Assembly (NCBI GenBank): GCA_035652815.1
Contig: DASRDB010000012.1
Coordinates: 186,001 to 250,000, forward strand
Direction: 5' to 3'
From: DASRDB01 sp035652815
Lineage (GTDB): Bacteria > Chloroflexota > Ktedonobacteria > Ktedonobacterales > Ktedonobacteraceae
Length of the DNA stretch: 64,000 bases
The notes under the pieces are model-generated. The model had not been told where the DNA came from and did not search any database. It worked only from the letters and a program-made list of their open reading frames with translations. The position numbers and the translations under genes were made by a program. Shown here piece after piece: positions 52,860 through 61,153 of this stretch. Every line of letters begins with the position of its first letter. Position 1 is the first letter of the stretch.

Positions 52860-53897
52860 ATGAAAAAATTATACATTGCGACAAACGAGGCGCTCGCCAT
52901 TGCGCGCGAGCAGGAGGGGAAATGGCTTGTGAATCCGGAGCTTACCGGCCTGACTACCCAATGTCTGGCTGTTGATCCACAGCATCCAGAAGAGGTGTAT
53001 TGTGGCACCTTTGGGCAGGGTTTGTGGCGCAGTGGCGACGCGGGAAAAACATGGGAAAACGTAGGAGCAGGCGTCATTGGCGAGCAGGTCATGGCGGTTG
53101 CGATCAGTCCATTAGAACGCTCCAATGGGCGAAGCGTGGTTTACGTGGGAACAGAACCAAGCGCCATTTTCCGTTCCGAGGATGGCGGAACAAGCTGGCG
53201 TGATCTGGCAACACTGCGTCAGTTGCCCTCTGCTCCAGGCTGGAGTTTTCCACCCCGGCCATATACCAGTCATGTACGCTGGATAACGCCTGATCCACTA
53301 CAGCCAGGACGCATCTATGCAGCCATTGAAGCAGGCGCGCTTATTCGCAGCATGGATGGCGGTGAAACCTGGGAAGATCGCAAACCCGACGGCCCCTATG
53401 ATACGCATACCTTAGCCATGCATAAGCTTGCGCCCAATCGCCTCTATTCCGCTGCCGGAGATGGCTTTATGCGCCCTGGCAATGGCTTCGTGCAGAGCGA
53501 CGACGGGGGAGATAGCTGGTACCGGCCCGATGACGGTCTGCGCCATCATTACCTCTGGAGTGTTGCGGTTGATCCCGCCGCCCCGGACACGCTTGTCATA
53601 TCCGCCGCGAACGGCCCGCAGCAAGCGCATAATCCCATGAGCGCGGCATCGGCAGTGTACCGCCGCAGCCATAACAGCCCCTGGCAACAGGTGAAAGCCG
53701 GGCTGCCTGAGGAAAAGGGATTGCTGGCGTTTGTGCTGACTTCCAACCCAGCCGAGCCGGGCGTCTTTTACGCGGGCAGCAACAAAGGCATTTTCCGTTC
53801 GGCTGATGCTGGCGTGAGTTGGGAAGAGTTGTCTATTTCCTGGCCCGACAACTTTCGGATGGGGCGTGTCCACGCGCTAGTCGTTGTAGAAGACTAG
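52860..53897 (+). CDS. BNR/Asp-box repeat protein (cytoplasmic)
   Basis: The 345-residue protein contains about five BNR/Asp-box repeats: RSGDAGKTWE, RSEDGGTSWRD, RSMDGGETWED, QSDDGGDSWYR and RSADAGVSWEE. These build sialidase/VPS10-like or YCF48-like propellers. There is no signal peptide, so it is probably cytoplasmic, which is unusual for such propellers. No sialidase catalytic set is visible. GAGAGG precedes the ATG. Likely a binding scaffold. Confidence 0.82.
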   Translation: MKKLYIATNEALAIAREQEGKWLVNPELTGLTTQCLAVDPQHPEEVYCGTFGQGLWRSGDAGKTWENVGAGVIGEQVMAVAISPLERSNGRSVVYVGTEPSAIFRSEDGGTSWRDLATLRQLPSAPGWSFPPRPYTSHVRWITPDPLQPGRIYAAIEAGALIRSMDGGETWEDRKPDGPYDTHTLAMHKLAPNRLYSAAGDGFMRPGNGFVQSDDGGDSWYRPDDGLRHHYLWSVAVDPAAPDTLVISAANGPQQAHNPMSAASAVYRRSHNSPWQQVKAGLPEEKGLLAFVLTSNPAEPGVFYAGSNKGIFRSADAGVSWEELSISWPDNFRMGRVHALVVVED

Positions 53898-53940
53898 AGT
53901 CCAGCCTTTGTTTGAGAAATAAAGGGGTCTTATCCAGCAA

Positions 53941-54026
53941 TGTCATCCTGAGCGCAGCGAAGGATCTCCGTGATTGGCATGCGATTCGTCCGGCACACGA
54001 GATCCTTCGCTGCGCTCAGGATGACA
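53941..54026. repeat. Palindromic repeat, family B copy 5
   Basis: Perfect 27-bp arms (TGTCATCCTGAGCGCAGCGA) surround a 32-base loop, between the convergent BNR and VOC genes. Its arms match those of copy 4, but its loop differs. Confidence 0.92.
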
Positions 54027-54061
54027 GGGGGCGATTATTCCCCTCGTAGTATTGTAAAAAT

Positions 54062-54466
54062 TTATGCATACGGACGGGCCGAGAGCGAATAGAGTTCCCA
54101 CGCAATGCCGTCCGGGTCATAGAAGCTGATGTACTTGTCATGGGTCTCGGGATCTTCCTCAACCCCGTTATTGCGCACGCCTGCCGCGTCTAATTCCCGC
54201 GCCATCTCTTCCAGCATGTTCGGCTCCTCTACGACGAGGGCGAGATGATCCAGGCCGACGCGAAACGGATCAAACTGATCATAGATTGAAACAGGCGAAT
54301 CGGACCCATAGAGCGCCACCAGCGTTCCGTACATATTCACCAGCACCGCGCCATCTATTTCCCGAATCAACTCGGCTCCGAGCGTATCAACGTAGAAGCG
54401 TTTGGCCCGCGCTATATCGGTAACTCTCAAGCCAAGATGGCTCAGGCCTTTCGCGCGCAACTTCAT
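54062..54466 (-). CDS. VOC family (glyoxalase/bleomycin-resistance-like) protein
   Basis: This 134-residue single VOC-domain protein has KGLSHLGLRVTDIARAKRFY (metal ligand His), VALYGSDSPVSI, GLDHLALVVEEPN (second His) and FYDPDGIAWELYSL (Glu). Members include glyoxalase I and fosfomycin/bleomycin resistance proteins; the substrate is unknown. GAAAGGAAA precedes the ATG. The mutarotase-like gene lies just upstream on the same strand. Confidence 0.88.
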   Translation of the reverse strand: MKLRAKGLSHLGLRVTDIARAKRFYVDTLGAELIREIDGAVLVNMYGTLVALYGSDSPVSIYDQFDPFRVGLDHLALVVEEPNMLEEMARELDAAGVRNNGVEEDPETHDKYISFYDPDGIAWELYSLSARPYA

Positions 54467-54518
54467 GATGGTTTCCTTTCATTCTATAGCAGACCAGTTC
54501 AGTCTATCACACGCATAC

Positions 54519-55565
54519 TTATTGCTCAAATTCAAGCACGTACCGGATAAAGCCAGTGCTACTTTCCCCAGGGGAAAGTTCCAGCAGATGAGCCTCTTCC
54601 ATCAGCCCTTGCTGGTGCAGGTTGACGGCATCGGTCGAGCAAGTCTGGTTTTCAAGACAGAAAAATGGCGCTTCGGTCGGCGTATAGATCACCATATGCG
54701 TGAAATCGCCTGAGGTGATTAGATGCAGTTTCATGGCCTGCTGCCGGTATTCGATCAAGGCGCTTTCATTTTTACGCATACCGGTGTAGACATGATCGAG
54801 TTTCAAGTGACCGACCGGTACGGGGGCGCGCAGGTCAAACATGGCATACATGATGCCCTCGAGTTTCAAAAGCCTGCCGGTGGGCAATAACTCATCATCG
54901 GCTTCCATCACATAATTCGTGGGGATGCGTACAAGCGTATTCTCCTTGCCGGAAAGGAGCGCGAAATAAGGGTGCAGGGCAAAGCCAAAGGGCATCTGCT
55001 TCGCCCCTTTGTTCTGTACGTTGTAAGTAACTGTCACGCTATTTTTGGTCAGCGTATAGGTCAATGAAAGCCTGCTCTCAAAGGGATATCCTTCATAGAA
55101 AGGGCTTTCTGGCCCAAAATCAATGCAGGTGGTGACGCTCGCGGAATCCTGGTCGGCAAGCGGCTGCTCGTGCTGCCAGGGCCTATCGAACACGAGGCCA
55201 TGAATTAGCACATCATTCCCTTGAGGTCGCTTCAAGCCCTCGAGGGAGTAAGACTGACCCTGGTAAGTATATCTTTTATCTCTCATCCGATTGGGAAACG
55301 GCCAGAGGACAAAATTACCCGTAAAATCTTTTCGCTTGAGCAAAGCAGGTTCGCAGTAGATGATGTCATGCTCTCCAACTCGGAAGCGGAACAGATTGCT
55401 GCCGAGATCGGGGGCAACGCTGACCTCGATATTTCTGGCGGGATTTGCTCTATCCTGGTAAAAAAGCGAAATAACGGTTGAGTCTAGCTCAGCGTCAAAG
55501 GCTATTTGTGTGGCATAGTGACTGTTGTTTGTCGCGTTGCTTTCATTTCTTTCTTCAGTACTCAA
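54519..55565 (-). CDS. Aldose 1-epimerase (mutarotase)-like protein
   Basis: The 348-residue protein matches the aldose 1-epimerase family: FVLWPFPNRMRDKRYTYQG (galactose mutarotase WPFxNR segment), NDVLIHGLVF (first His) and FGFALHPYFALL (second His, HPYF motif). A Glu/Asp near the C-terminus would act as base. It interconverts sugar anomers or binds a sugar. A TTG start with weak ribosome site is used, and no better in-frame start exists. It may form an operon with the VOC gene. Confidence 0.87.
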   Translation of the reverse strand: MSTEERNESNATNNSHYATQIAFDAELDSTVISLFYQDRANPARNIEVSVAPDLGSNLFRFRVGEHDIIYCEPALLKRKDFTGNFVLWPFPNRMRDKRYTYQGQSYSLEGLKRPQGNDVLIHGLVFDRPWQHEQPLADQDSASVTTCIDFGPESPFYEGYPFESRLSLTYTLTKNSVTVTYNVQNKGAKQMPFGFALHPYFALLSGKENTLVRIPTNYVMEADDELLPTGRLLKLEGIMYAMFDLRAPVPVGHLKLDHVYTGMRKNESALIEYRQQAMKLHLITSGDFTHMVIYTPTEAPFFCLENQTCSTDAVNLHQQGLMEEAHLLELSPGESSTGFIRYVLEFEQ

Positions 55566-55635
55566 TTGCGTAGCTCATTTCTACTTTTGTAGCGCATGCT
55601 GTTGCCAGCAATGCGTAAAGGATTCTTCATAGCAT

Positions 55636-55872
55636 TTAAGCAGGCATTCCAGCTTCAATCCAGCGGCGAAACAGCGCCACCTGCTCCTCTGGCCACTCGC
55701 CATCGCAGGGCATCGAGCCATCCATCAGCCGCTCGAGGATATCCTCAGCATGCGTCCGTACATCCTCGTACTTCCAGAGGTCGAACGCGAAATCCATTGA
55801 TTCGCGATCGATTTCTCGGAATAGGGGCTGAATATCTTGTGCGAAGCCAGGCACGCTCTCCCCGGTTGCCAT
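55636..55872 (-). CDS. Cytochrome-c-like domain without haem motif
   Basis: The 78-residue protein (start ATG 8 bases after AAGGAG) reads FAQDIQPLFREIDRESMDFA, then RLMDGSMPCDGEWPEEQVAL and FRRWIEAGMPA. The DIQPLF...MP..G.w...qv..fRrWI.aGmp frame is that of planctomycete-type cytochrome c domains, but CxxCH is missing, so it cannot bind haem in the usual way. Its only Cys lies in SMPCDG. It may be a haem-less binding module. Longer upstream readings cross repeats and are spurious. Confidence 0.7.
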   Translation of the reverse strand: MATGESVPGFAQDIQPLFREIDRESMDFAFDLWKYEDVRTHAEDILERLMDGSMPCDGEWPEEQVALFRRWIEAGMPA

Positions 55873-55904
55873 GTTATTGCTCCTTTTTCTCTGCTGATGA
55901 ATAT

Positions 55905-56078
55905 TTTCTGTAGGGACGCGCTGATGGATGTTGATAAAATAAGAGGGGATATCGTTGTAGGGACGCGCTTGATCGCGTCTACTCGGCCTGCCAGATGCCT
56001 TGACCAGGCAGGACGTGATCAAGCGCATCCCTACAAGACCCCATTTCTTTGTAAAAACCCATAAGCGCGTCCCTACAC
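55905..56078. repeat. Diverged family C palindromes, nested
   Basis: Arms of about 25 bp (TTGTAGGGACGCGCTTGATC) with two mismatches lie around a 32-base loop. An outer incomplete pair with GTAGGGACGCG/CGCGTCCCTAC adds a second copy. It occupies most of the 445-base gap upstream of the sigma factor gene; the remaining ~240 bases up to 56317 presumably hold its promoter, but I see no clear boxes and no gene. Confidence 0.8.
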
Positions 56079-56317
56079 AAGCCTTTCTTCTCTTCAGTTT
56101 CCTCAGTTGGAGAATACAACATGGTTGCGAAGACAGCAACCATGCCGAAAGCGCGAGGATGGTGCCTCAACATGGTTGTGCTATCATACGGTAAATTGTT
56201 CACAATCGCCATTATCACATTGAAGAAAAAACTGAGCCGAAAAGCTTGTCACAAACCTCTGCTTGCAGCGATAACTAAAGTGACATTCCTTGTAGCGCAG
56301 GGAGGTAGGGAGCGAGC

Positions 56318-56851
56318 ATGCAGCAGCAAAAACGAGGCAACGGGCAGGATCACTTTACAGGACATACGCTATTTGAGCGCTATGGTCAGAGTATCTTCTC
56401 GTACATACGCCTGCATGTTGCCTCGCGAGAGGACGCTGAAGACCTTACTCTGGAGGTCTTTACGGCGGCGCTGGAGCATGGTGATCTCGTGGGCCTGTCG
56501 CCCGAAGCGCAACTGGCCTGGCTGCGGCGCGTCGCTCATAATAAGCTGATCGATACGTATCGTCGCCAGGCGCGCCGCCCTGCTGTCAGCCTGGATGCGG
56601 CAATGGATGCGCTCTATGAGGATGAGGAGCAGGCACCGGAGCAGGTTGCGATACGGCGCGAAGAATTAGCCCGGCTGCGTGAGGCGATTGGGAAGCTCTC
56701 CCCCCTGCAACAACAGATTCTGCAATTGCGCTACGGTCAGGGGATGCGTTTTGCTGAAATCGCGGTGCTGCTTGATAAACGGGAAGATGCAGTGCGACAG
56801 ATGCTCTCGCGCACGCTTACCCTTTTAGGAACCATTTATAGTTCACGGTGA
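56318..56851 (+). CDS. ECF-type RNA polymerase sigma factor
   Basis: This 177-residue sigma factor has region 2 (FERYGQSIFSYIRLHVASRE, DLTLEVFTAALEHGD, LAWLRRVAHNKLIDTYRRQA) and region 4 (LREAIGKLSPLQQQILQLRY, GMRFAEIAVLLDKREDAVRQ). It directs RNA polymerase to a specific gene set. Ribosome site GGGAGG precedes the ATG. It is followed after 15 bases by a membrane protein and then by a secreted propeller, suggesting that the sigma factor is controlled by an event at the cell surface. Confidence 0.92.
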   Translation: MQQQKRGNGQDHFTGHTLFERYGQSIFSYIRLHVASREDAEDLTLEVFTAALEHGDLVGLSPEAQLAWLRRVAHNKLIDTYRRQARRPAVSLDAAMDALYEDEEQAPEQVAIRREELARLREAIGKLSPLQQQILQLRYGQGMRFAEIAVLLDKREDAVRQMLSRTLTLLGTIYSSR

Positions 56852-56866
56852 GAAGGAAGAAACAGC

Positions 56867-58015
56867 ATGAGCATGAACGACGAGTTTGCTCCCGAAGAAT
56901 TGAGCGAGCAGAACGAACAACTTATGCGGGATCTTCATCATCTTTACGACTCTCGTGCTGAAGATGCTCAATCTCTGGCGCGCATACAACAACGTTTGTC
57001 CAAAAACTCTGCAATGCCTTTAAATGGAAAAACTTCTTTTTATGAAACTTCTTCAATTCCCAGGGAGCCGCTTTTGCGCCCGGGAGAAAAAGGAAATGCT
57101 ATGCAATCTATCAGTCCCAGAACCTCTAGCGGTAAGGTATGGCGAAGCCGTCTTAGCACCCTTGCTGCTGTCTTGCTTGTCGCGCTGCTCGTTGGTTCGC
57201 TGGTTTTCGTTTTGAATCGTTCGCATCAACCAGGTACAGGTGGTCCGCCTAAAAATGGTCAGCCGACAAATGTAGTGCCGTTGACCCCCACCAGCAAGCC
57301 TGCATCTACAGCGACAGCGACACAAAATACGGTCGCGTTCCAGGTGACAGCTATTGATATGGCGGTCAGTCCGTCCTCGATTGCGGGAATGGCCTGTGGC
57401 AGCAATCTCACCGTTACCTTTACGGCCACCTTCCATGTCCCGGCACATAGTCCTGGCGGCACTGTACAGTTTACCTACACGGTCAATAATGGGCGAAGCA
57501 GCACGCCTGCCAGCATAAAATTTGCGCCAGGAGAAACTACGAAAACCTACACCTTTACCTCATCAGGCACGCTCTCGCCCGATAACGTCTTTCCAGGAAA
57601 TGGCGGCGTGATGACGAGCAGTCCCAATACCGTCACCTCGGCCCTGGTCAAGCCTACTGGCACCTGCACCCAGGCAGCATTTAAGGTGACAGGGGTTGAT
57701 TTGACCGTCAGTCCATCCACGATTGCAGGGATGGCCTGCAATAGCTCGATCACATTTACATATACCGCTACCTTCCATGTCGCGCCAGGCAGTCCCGGCG
57801 GCACCATTCAATTCATGTGGACAGCCAATAATGGTCGCTCCAGCACAAACGCGAGCATCAGTTTTGCCCCCAATCAGACGACCAAAACTTATACCTTTAC
57901 CGTCTCGGGAGTACTGTATCCTGACCATACTTTCCCTGGGATAGCCGAGGTTATTACTAGCAGCCCGAACGCGGTCAATTCGCCACAGGTGAAGCCACAG
58001 GGCGCGTGCCAGTAA
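56867..58015 (+). CDS. Single-pass membrane protein with paired ectodomain repeats (anti-sigma-like)
   Basis: The 382-residue protein has an acidic cytoplasmic part of about 85 residues, one membrane helix (about 93-112), then a Thr/Pro spacer and two tandem ~105-residue repeats. The repeats start VTAIDMAVSPSSIAGMACGS and VTGVDLTVSPSTIAGMACNS and end in NTVTSALVKPTGTC and NAVNSPQVKPQGAC. They look like Ig-like beta domains, each with cysteines that may pair. The first part could bind the sigma factor, but no zinc anti-sigma motif is seen. It lies between the sigma and propeller genes. Confidence 0.8.
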   Translation: MSMNDEFAPEELSEQNEQLMRDLHHLYDSRAEDAQSLARIQQRLSKNSAMPLNGKTSFYETSSIPREPLLRPGEKGNAMQSISPRTSSGKVWRSRLSTLAAVLLVALLVGSLVFVLNRSHQPGTGGPPKNGQPTNVVPLTPTSKPASTATATQNTVAFQVTAIDMAVSPSSIAGMACGSNLTVTFTATFHVPAHSPGGTVQFTYTVNNGRSSTPASIKFAPGETTKTYTFTSSGTLSPDNVFPGNGGVMTSSPNTVTSALVKPTGTCTQAAFKVTGVDLTVSPSTIAGMACNSSITFTYTATFHVAPGSPGGTIQFMWTANNGRSSTNASISFAPNQTTKTYTFTVSGVLYPDHTFPGIAEVITSSPNAVNSPQVKPQGACQ

Positions 58016-58037
58016 CAATCATTGAAAGGACTATGCC

Positions 58038-59180
58038 ATGAAACTCAGAAGCTACTTGAAATCCTTCCTGATCCTGTGTTTCCTTCCGGTATTGTTTGTT
58101 CATGCCGGTACTACTAATGCTGCTCCCTTTAGCTGCGGTGGTTGGAGCGTTATACCGAGCGCTAACCCTGGCACGCCTGATGGTCTTACGGCAGTGGCAG
58201 CCGTTTCCGCCACCGATGTCTGGGCGGTGGGCGGTTCTGGCAGCCAGAGAGGCAGCGGGCAACCCGTGATCGAGCAGTGGAACGGCACGCAATGGAATGC
58301 CGTCAGCCCCGCGAGCACCACCGCGCTTTACAGCATCCTTTACAGTGTGGCAGCAGTCTCGGCCAATAACATCTGGGCGGTGGGATGGCAGGGCATTAAC
58401 GGTGTCGCCTATACGCTGATCGAACACTGGAACGGCACACAGTGGAGCATCGTGAAAAGCCCCAATCCAACCTCGGCTGGCAACGAGCTTTTCAGCGTGG
58501 CAGCCATCTCGGCTAACGACGTCTGGGCGACCGGGTACATCCAAAAGACTACATCAACCGGTACGAGTGAGCAGACGCTGGTCGAGCATTGGAATGGCAA
58601 ACAGTGGAGCGTGGTCAGCAGCCCCAGTCCTGGCTCGCAAGCCGATAATCTTACGGCAGTGGCAGCCGTTTCCGCCACCGATGTCTGGGCGGTGGGGTTC
58701 TATGCGAATAATAACGGGGTCTGGAAGACGCTGACCGAACACTGGAACGGCAAGCAATGGAAAATTGTCAGCAGCCCCAGCCCAGGCTCGCAAATTAACT
58801 ACCTTGCCAGTGTCGCAACCATCTCGGCAAACAATGCCTGGGCTGTGGGCTATGCAGATAAGCAGACGCTCATTGAACACTGGAACGGCAAGCAATGGAG
58901 TATCGTGAAAGGCCCCGGTCCTGGACCGGTCAGCAATAGCCTTCTCAGTGTAACGGTTGTCTCGGCCAGTGATATCTGGGCAGTGGGATACTACCAGAGC
59001 AGCGACTACATGGATCATACGCTGACCGAACACTGGAACGGCAAAGGATGGGCCGTTGTGAAAAGCCCCAGCCCAGGGATGGTTAGCACCCAACTCGAGG
59101 GAGTAGCCGCGATTTCAGCCCACGATGTCTGGGTAGTGGGTCACGTTGATAGCACTACCTTGACCGAACATTATTGTTGA
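58038..59180 (+). CDS. Secreted seven-repeat beta-propeller protein
   Basis: This 380-residue protein has a signal peptide (cut near residue 30) and seven repeats with the core LxxVAAVSAxDVWAVG followed by EHWNGKQWSIVxSPxPG. Seven such units fit one seven-bladed propeller. The repeats are highly alike, indicating recent duplication. No enzyme motif is visible; a binding or adhesion role at the surface is likely. It is last in the sigma factor operon and could be the partner of the ectodomain repeats of the middle gene. Confidence 0.85.
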   Translation: MKLRSYLKSFLILCFLPVLFVHAGTTNAAPFSCGGWSVIPSANPGTPDGLTAVAAVSATDVWAVGGSGSQRGSGQPVIEQWNGTQWNAVSPASTTALYSILYSVAAVSANNIWAVGWQGINGVAYTLIEHWNGTQWSIVKSPNPTSAGNELFSVAAISANDVWATGYIQKTTSTGTSEQTLVEHWNGKQWSVVSSPSPGSQADNLTAVAAVSATDVWAVGFYANNNGVWKTLTEHWNGKQWKIVSSPSPGSQINYLASVATISANNAWAVGYADKQTLIEHWNGKQWSIVKGPGPGPVSNSLLSVTVVSASDIWAVGYYQSSDYMDHTLTEHWNGKGWAVVKSPSPGMVSTQLEGVAAISAHDVWVVGHVDSTTLTEHYC

Positions 59181-59264
59181 GGTTGGTGGTAGGCAGGTAG
59201 TAGATGCTACCTGCCTGCTGTGATTTCTCAGCCTGACATTTTTGGGAAGCGATACCGTTTTGCC

Positions 59265-59326
59265 CGGCCCCATCCCAGGACAGGCACGAGGCCCCCGCCC
59301 ATCACCCCGCATCCCCCTGTCCCTAC
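59265..59326. repeat. Half copy of family D palindrome
   Basis: It matches the right arm of the element near 62.9 kb (GGACAGGCACGAGGCCCCC and CCCCCTGTCCCTAC) but has no left arm. It lies in a 307-base gap after the propeller gene in which I see no gene. Confidence 0.75.
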
Positions 59327-59487
59327 GCCCCAGGAGCCGCTTCGCCTCACATTAGAATCGGAGCCATTGCTGGCATTTTACTCCCCACCCTATTGCTCAA
59401 CTATGTGGCATAATGGGGCAGGTATATTCCCAAAACATGCATAGATACTCTTAGCAAGGGAATAAGCGCAGAATCGAGGTGAGGCCT

Positions 59488-60045
59488 ATGACCCAGGAAA
59501 GACAGGAGACTCGTGAAGAAGAGGTTGCTCGCGTTCGGAGTTATCTGGCGAGCCAGGCAATGCACCGCACGCCAGGGCAACTGGTTGAAACGCTGCGCGA
59601 GGCACATCGCCAGTTTTTAGCAGCACTTGCCAGCGTTCCTGACGACGCCTTTTCTACCGTTCCAAAAGAGGGGGAATGGAGCGCAGCCGATGTGCTGGCG
59701 CACGTTCGTCGCATCGCAGCCTTCGACGAACGCTCTATCTGTGGTGTGCTTGAACGAGGAGAGCAGCCGCCGAATGTGAATGACGTACTTGAGCAGGCTC
59801 CAATGCATGCTTCGCGAGAGCAATTGCTGACAGATATCGAGGCGCTGCGCGAGCGCTTAGTCGCTGTTGTCCTTCAGGCGGACCCGCAGGCACACCTGGA
59901 CATAGTGTGGGGACACAACGAGTTTGGCAACATGAACTGGCGTGAGTGGCTGCTGTTCGCACGCGTGCATACGCTCGACCACGCTCGTCAGTTGCAGGCA
60001 ATCGCGGCTGCGCTGGCATCGACGCCGCAACCATCACAGGAGTGA
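59488..60045 (+). CDS. DinB-like four-helix protein
   Basis: This 186-residue protein has the DinB/DUF664-type four-helix bundle: TPGQLVETLREAHRQFLAAL, EGEWSAADVLAHVRRIAAFD, and LLFARVHTLDHARQLQAIAA. Conserved His (AHV, DHARQ) would bind a divalent metal. Members include mycothiol- or bacillithiol-dependent enzymes and detoxification proteins. The ATG is 8 bases after GAGG. It is followed after 7 bases by the LLM oxidoreductase gene, so they form an operon. Confidence 0.83.
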   Translation: MTQERQETREEEVARVRSYLASQAMHRTPGQLVETLREAHRQFLAALASVPDDAFSTVPKEGEWSAADVLAHVRRIAAFDERSICGVLERGEQPPNVNDVLEQAPMHASREQLLTDIEALRERLVAVVLQADPQAHLDIVWGHNEFGNMNWREWLLFARVHTLDHARQLQAIAAALASTPQPSQE

Positions 60046-60052
60046 AAAGCAG

Positions 60053-61114
60053 ATGAAGCTGGCAATACACTTCGGTGTCTCTACCTATACCTCTTCAAGC
60101 GAGGACTGGGCTTCGGCGGTGGCTTATGCTGTCGAGGCCGAGCGCTTAGGAGTAGATTCGGCCTGGACCGCCGAAACGTGGGGCTATGATGGGGCAACGC
60201 CTCTGGCCTATCTGGCGGCAAAGACGAGCAAGATACGGCTCGGGACTGGCATTTTGCAGGTGGGTACGCGCACTCCAGCGCTGACAGCCATGACCGCAAT
60301 GGCGCTGGCCTCCCTCTCGGGAGATCGCTTTCGACTCGGGTTGGGCGTCAGCGGGCCACAGGTGATCGAGGGATGGCATGGTATACGTTTCGCCCAGCCA
60401 CTTCAGCGTTTGCGAGAAACCGTTGAGATTGTGCGAAAAGTTACACGCGGCGAACGACTCATCTACGAGGGGAAAATATACCATGTGCCTTTACCGGGCG
60501 GTGAGGGCAAAGCTTTGGTTCCGAATGTCCCGGCGAGACCGAACCTGCCCATATATCTGGCAACACTTGGCCCCAAAAGCCTGGAACTTACCGGCGAGCT
60601 AGCTGATGGCTGGCTTGGTACTTCTTTCATCCCTGAACATGCCTCCCTATTTTTCGATCCCATCGCCGCCGGGGCTGAGCGCACAGGTCGCACTATCGCC
60701 GACCTCGATTTGCAGGTAGCTGCCGGAGTGGTGGCGTTTTCTGATGATGTTGAACGTCTCATCGCTCCCCGGAAGCCGGGTCTCGCCTTTACATTGGGGG
60801 CAATGGGATCGCGCCAGCACAATTTTTATAATGATGTCTTTCAGCGTGCCGGATACACGGATATCGCGCTTGAAGTGCAAGATCTCTGGTTCAAGAAACA
60901 GCGCGAGGCGGCGGCGGAGCGCATCCCAGACGAGCTGGTTCTCAAGACCAACCTCATCGGAACGGAAGAGATGGTGCGCGAACGTCTCCGCGTTCATAAG
61001 CACGCGGGAGTAAATACGCTCATGGTGAACCCCGAGGGGCAGACGCTGGATGAGCGAGTGGCGACATTGGCGCGGCTGATGGAACTTGTGGACGAGGTTA
61101 ATGGTGAGGCGTGA
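60053..61114 (+). CDS. LLM class F420-dependent oxidoreductase
   Basis: This 353-residue luciferase-like protein has SAWTAETWGYDGATPLAYLA, IRLGTGILQVGTRTPALTAM and GDRFRLGLGVSGPQVIEGW, the F420 pocket pattern of LLM oxidoreductases. AGGAG lies before the ATG. A longer reading 111 bases upstream overlaps the DinB-like gene and is unlikely. Substrate unknown. The pairing with a DinB-like protein suggests a detoxification step. Confidence 0.88.
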   Translation: MKLAIHFGVSTYTSSSEDWASAVAYAVEAERLGVDSAWTAETWGYDGATPLAYLAAKTSKIRLGTGILQVGTRTPALTAMTAMALASLSGDRFRLGLGVSGPQVIEGWHGIRFAQPLQRLRETVEIVRKVTRGERLIYEGKIYHVPLPGGEGKALVPNVPARPNLPIYLATLGPKSLELTGELADGWLGTSFIPEHASLFFDPIAAGAERTGRTIADLDLQVAAGVVAFSDDVERLIAPRKPGLAFTLGAMGSRQHNFYNDVFQRAGYTDIALEVQDLWFKKQREAAAERIPDELVLKTNLIGTEEMVRERLRVHKHAGVNTLMVNPEGQTLDERVATLARLMELVDEVNGEA

Positions 61115-61153
61115 AATTGCCGTTTTAAAGATACACTATATCGCGTGTGAAGC

